DNA of 7,703 nucleotides, from NCBI GenBank assembly GCA_029240475.1, contig JAREAF010000122.1:1-7703 (forward strand). Reading direction: 5' to 3'. Below the pieces are notes generated by a model, which was not told where the DNA came from, searched no databases, and saw only the letters and a list, made by a program, of their open reading frames with translations. Below are positions 6,376 through 7,703 of this stretch, one piece after another. The position numbers and the translations under genes are program-made. Position 1 is the stretch's first letter. Each line of letters opens with the position of its first letter. The DNA is from Rhodospirillales bacterium (lineage in GTDB: Bacteria > Pseudomonadota > Alphaproteobacteria > JAREAF01).

Positions 6376-7703
6376 ATGGCCCAGCCGCTTCCCGCCGCCG
6401 GCGAGCTGCTCTATTCCGGCGCCGACTGGACGTTCGAATCGATCGACCGCGTCTATGCGGCGATCGACGACATCGCGCGCCGCGAGATGGGGCTGGACCT
6501 CTATCCCACCCAGATCGAGGTGATCACCTCCGAGCAGATGCTCGACGCCTACTCCTCGATCGGGATGCCGCTGATGTACCGGCACTGGTCCTTCGGCAAG
6601 CGCCTGCTGCAGGACGAGACGCTGTATCGCCGCGGCGCGCGCGGGCTCGCCTACGAGATCGTCATCAATTCCAATCCCTGCATCTGCTACATCATGGAAG
6701 AGAACACCATGACGATGCAGACGCTGGTGATCGCGCACGCCGCCTTCGGCCACAACCATTTCTTCAAGAACAACCACCTGTTCCGGCAATGGACGGACGC
6801 CTCCGGCATCATCGACTATCTCGCCTTCGCCAAAAGCTTCATCGCCGATTGCGAGGTGCAGCACGGCTCTGCGGCGGTTGAGCGCGTGCTCGATGCGGCG
6901 CACGCCCTCATGTGCCAGGGCGTCCACCGCTATCCCAAGGCGCGCGTGCTGGACCTCAAGCGCGAGCGCCAGCGCGATCTCGAGCGGCGCCAGCACGAGG
7001 AGGAGACCTACAACGATCTCTGGCGCACCGTGCCCGGCCAGGGCGGCGTTCCGCGCAATCTGGACACCCTGGCCAAGCGCCGGCAGGCGCTGGGCTTGCC
7101 GGAAGAGAATCTCCTCTATTTCCTCGAAAAGCGCGCTCCGAAGCTGCAGCCATGGCAGCGCGAGATCCTGCGAATCGTGCGCATGCTGGCGCAATATTTC
7201 TATCCGCAGCGCCAGACCAAGATGATGAACGAGGGCGCGGCGACCTACACCCACTACCGCATCATGAACCGGCTCTATGAGCAGGGCCGGATCAGCGACG
7301 GCTCCATGCTGGAGTTCCTGCACGCGCACACCTCGGTGGTCTTCCAGCCCGAGTTCGACGACCCGCGCTATTCCGGCGTCAATCCCTCTGCGCTGGGCTT
7401 TGCGATGATGGAGGACATCGCCCGCATCGCCGAGGAGCCGAGCGAGGAGGATCGCGAATGGTTCCCCGATTTCGCCGGCCGGGGAGACGCCATGCAGGTG
7501 CTGCGGGACGCCTGGTCCAATTATCGCGACGAGAGCTTCGTGCTCCAATATCTCAGCCCGCGCCTCATTCGGCGGATGCGCCTGTTCAAGATCCATGACG
7601 ACGCCGAGCAGCCGCACCTGCTCGTCGATTCCATCCATGTCGAGCGCGGCTACCGCGCCGTGCGCTCCGGCCTGGCGCGGCAGTACGACGTGGCGCGCCT
7701 CGA
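6376..7703 (+). CDS. spoVR: SpoVR/YcgB family protein, 3' end cut by the window
   Basis: The frame is open from the ATG at 6376 to the window edge, giving 442 codons of a family usually near 500, so only the C-terminal tail is missing. Family hallmarks are present: YPTQIEVITSEQMLDAY near the N-terminus, RHWSFGK at 69-75, NSNPCICYIMEENT at 98-111, the His-rich HAAFGHNHFFKNN at 121-133, and MNEGAATYTHYRI near 284-296. The conserved His and Glu residues could form a metal site, but this is inference. In Bacillus subtilis SpoVR affects spore cortex formation; the Gram-negative YcgB homologues occur in non-sporulating bacteria and their function is unclear. The start lies 5 bases after the yeaH stop with no clear Shine-Dalgarno, suggesting translational coupling. 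A TTG at 6367 that overlaps the yeaH TGA by four bases is an alternative in-frame start. Confidence 0.94.
   Translation, partial: MAQPLPAAGELLYSGADWTFESIDRVYAAIDDIARREMGLDLYPTQIEVITSEQMLDAYSSIGMPLMYRHWSFGKRLLQDETLYRRGARGLAYEIVINSNPCICYIMEENTMTMQTLVIAHAAFGHNHFFKNNHLFRQWTDASGIIDYLAFAKSFIADCEVQHGSAAVERVLDAAHALMCQGVHRYPKARVLDLKRERQRDLERRQHEEETYNDLWRTVPGQGGVPRNLDTLAKRRQALGLPEENLLYFLEKRAPKLQPWQREILRIVRMLAQYFYPQRQTKMMNEGAATYTHYRIMNRLYEQGRISDGSMLEFLHAHTSVVFQPEFDDPRYSGVNPSALGFAMMEDIARIAEEPSEEDREWFPDFAGRGDAMQVLRDAWSNYRDESFVLQYLSPRLIRRMRLFKIHDDAEQPHLLVDSIHVERGYRAVRSGLARQYDVARL

Noticed and set aside
6319..7638. 439-residue open frame on the - strand opposite spoVR
   Set aside because: The + strand frame encodes an unmistakable SpoVR protein through the same region, so the antisense frame is a codon-bias artefact.

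Overview
The window is GC-rich DNA from a Gram-negative bacterium. The PilZ protein and the style of the PrkA, YeaH and SpoVR proteins suggest an alphaproteobacterium, but I cannot name a genus. No rRNA, tRNA, mobile element, CRISPR array or long DNA repeat is visible. All supported genes lie on the + strand, in two blocks separated by one AT-richer intergenic region.

Block 1 (64-2835) holds a stand-alone PilZ-domain protein with both c-di-GMP-binding motifs intact. It is followed 54 bases later by a large 803-residue protein. That protein has an N-terminal beta-sandwich-like domain, about 500 residues of charged Ala/Glu/Arg coiled coil, one transmembrane helix near the C-terminus, a Pro/Gln/Ala linker and a C-terminal bacterial SH3 domain. 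The coiled coil carries tryptophans at repeated spacings of 15 or 30 residues, which is not a classical heptad pattern. A probable rho-independent terminator closes the block.

The 266-base intergenic region (2836-3101) contains the terminator, an A/T-rich tract, a near-consensus sigma-54 (-24/-12) promoter, and a leader of about 150 nt with a possible 11-codon mini-ORF and hairpin. A good Shine-Dalgarno then precedes prkA.

Block 2 (3102 to the window end) is the widely conserved prkA - yeaH - spoVR stress cluster: a PrkA AAA+ ATPase/serine kinase, a YeaH/YhbH (DUF444) protein with a von Willebrand A domain, and a SpoVR/YcgB-family protein cut by the window edge. Tight spacing (41 nt, then 5 nt) indicates one operon. 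PrkA with a vWA partner resembles other AAA+/vWA pairs such as RavA-ViaA and NorQ-NorD, so a joint machine with SpoVR as client or third component is plausible. In enterobacteria yeaGH responds to nitrogen starvation and sigma-54/NtrC; the sigma-54 site here suggests the same logic in this organism.

The main candidates for something undescribed are the tryptophan-punctuated membrane coiled-coil protein next to the PilZ protein, and the sigma-54 control region of the prkA operon.
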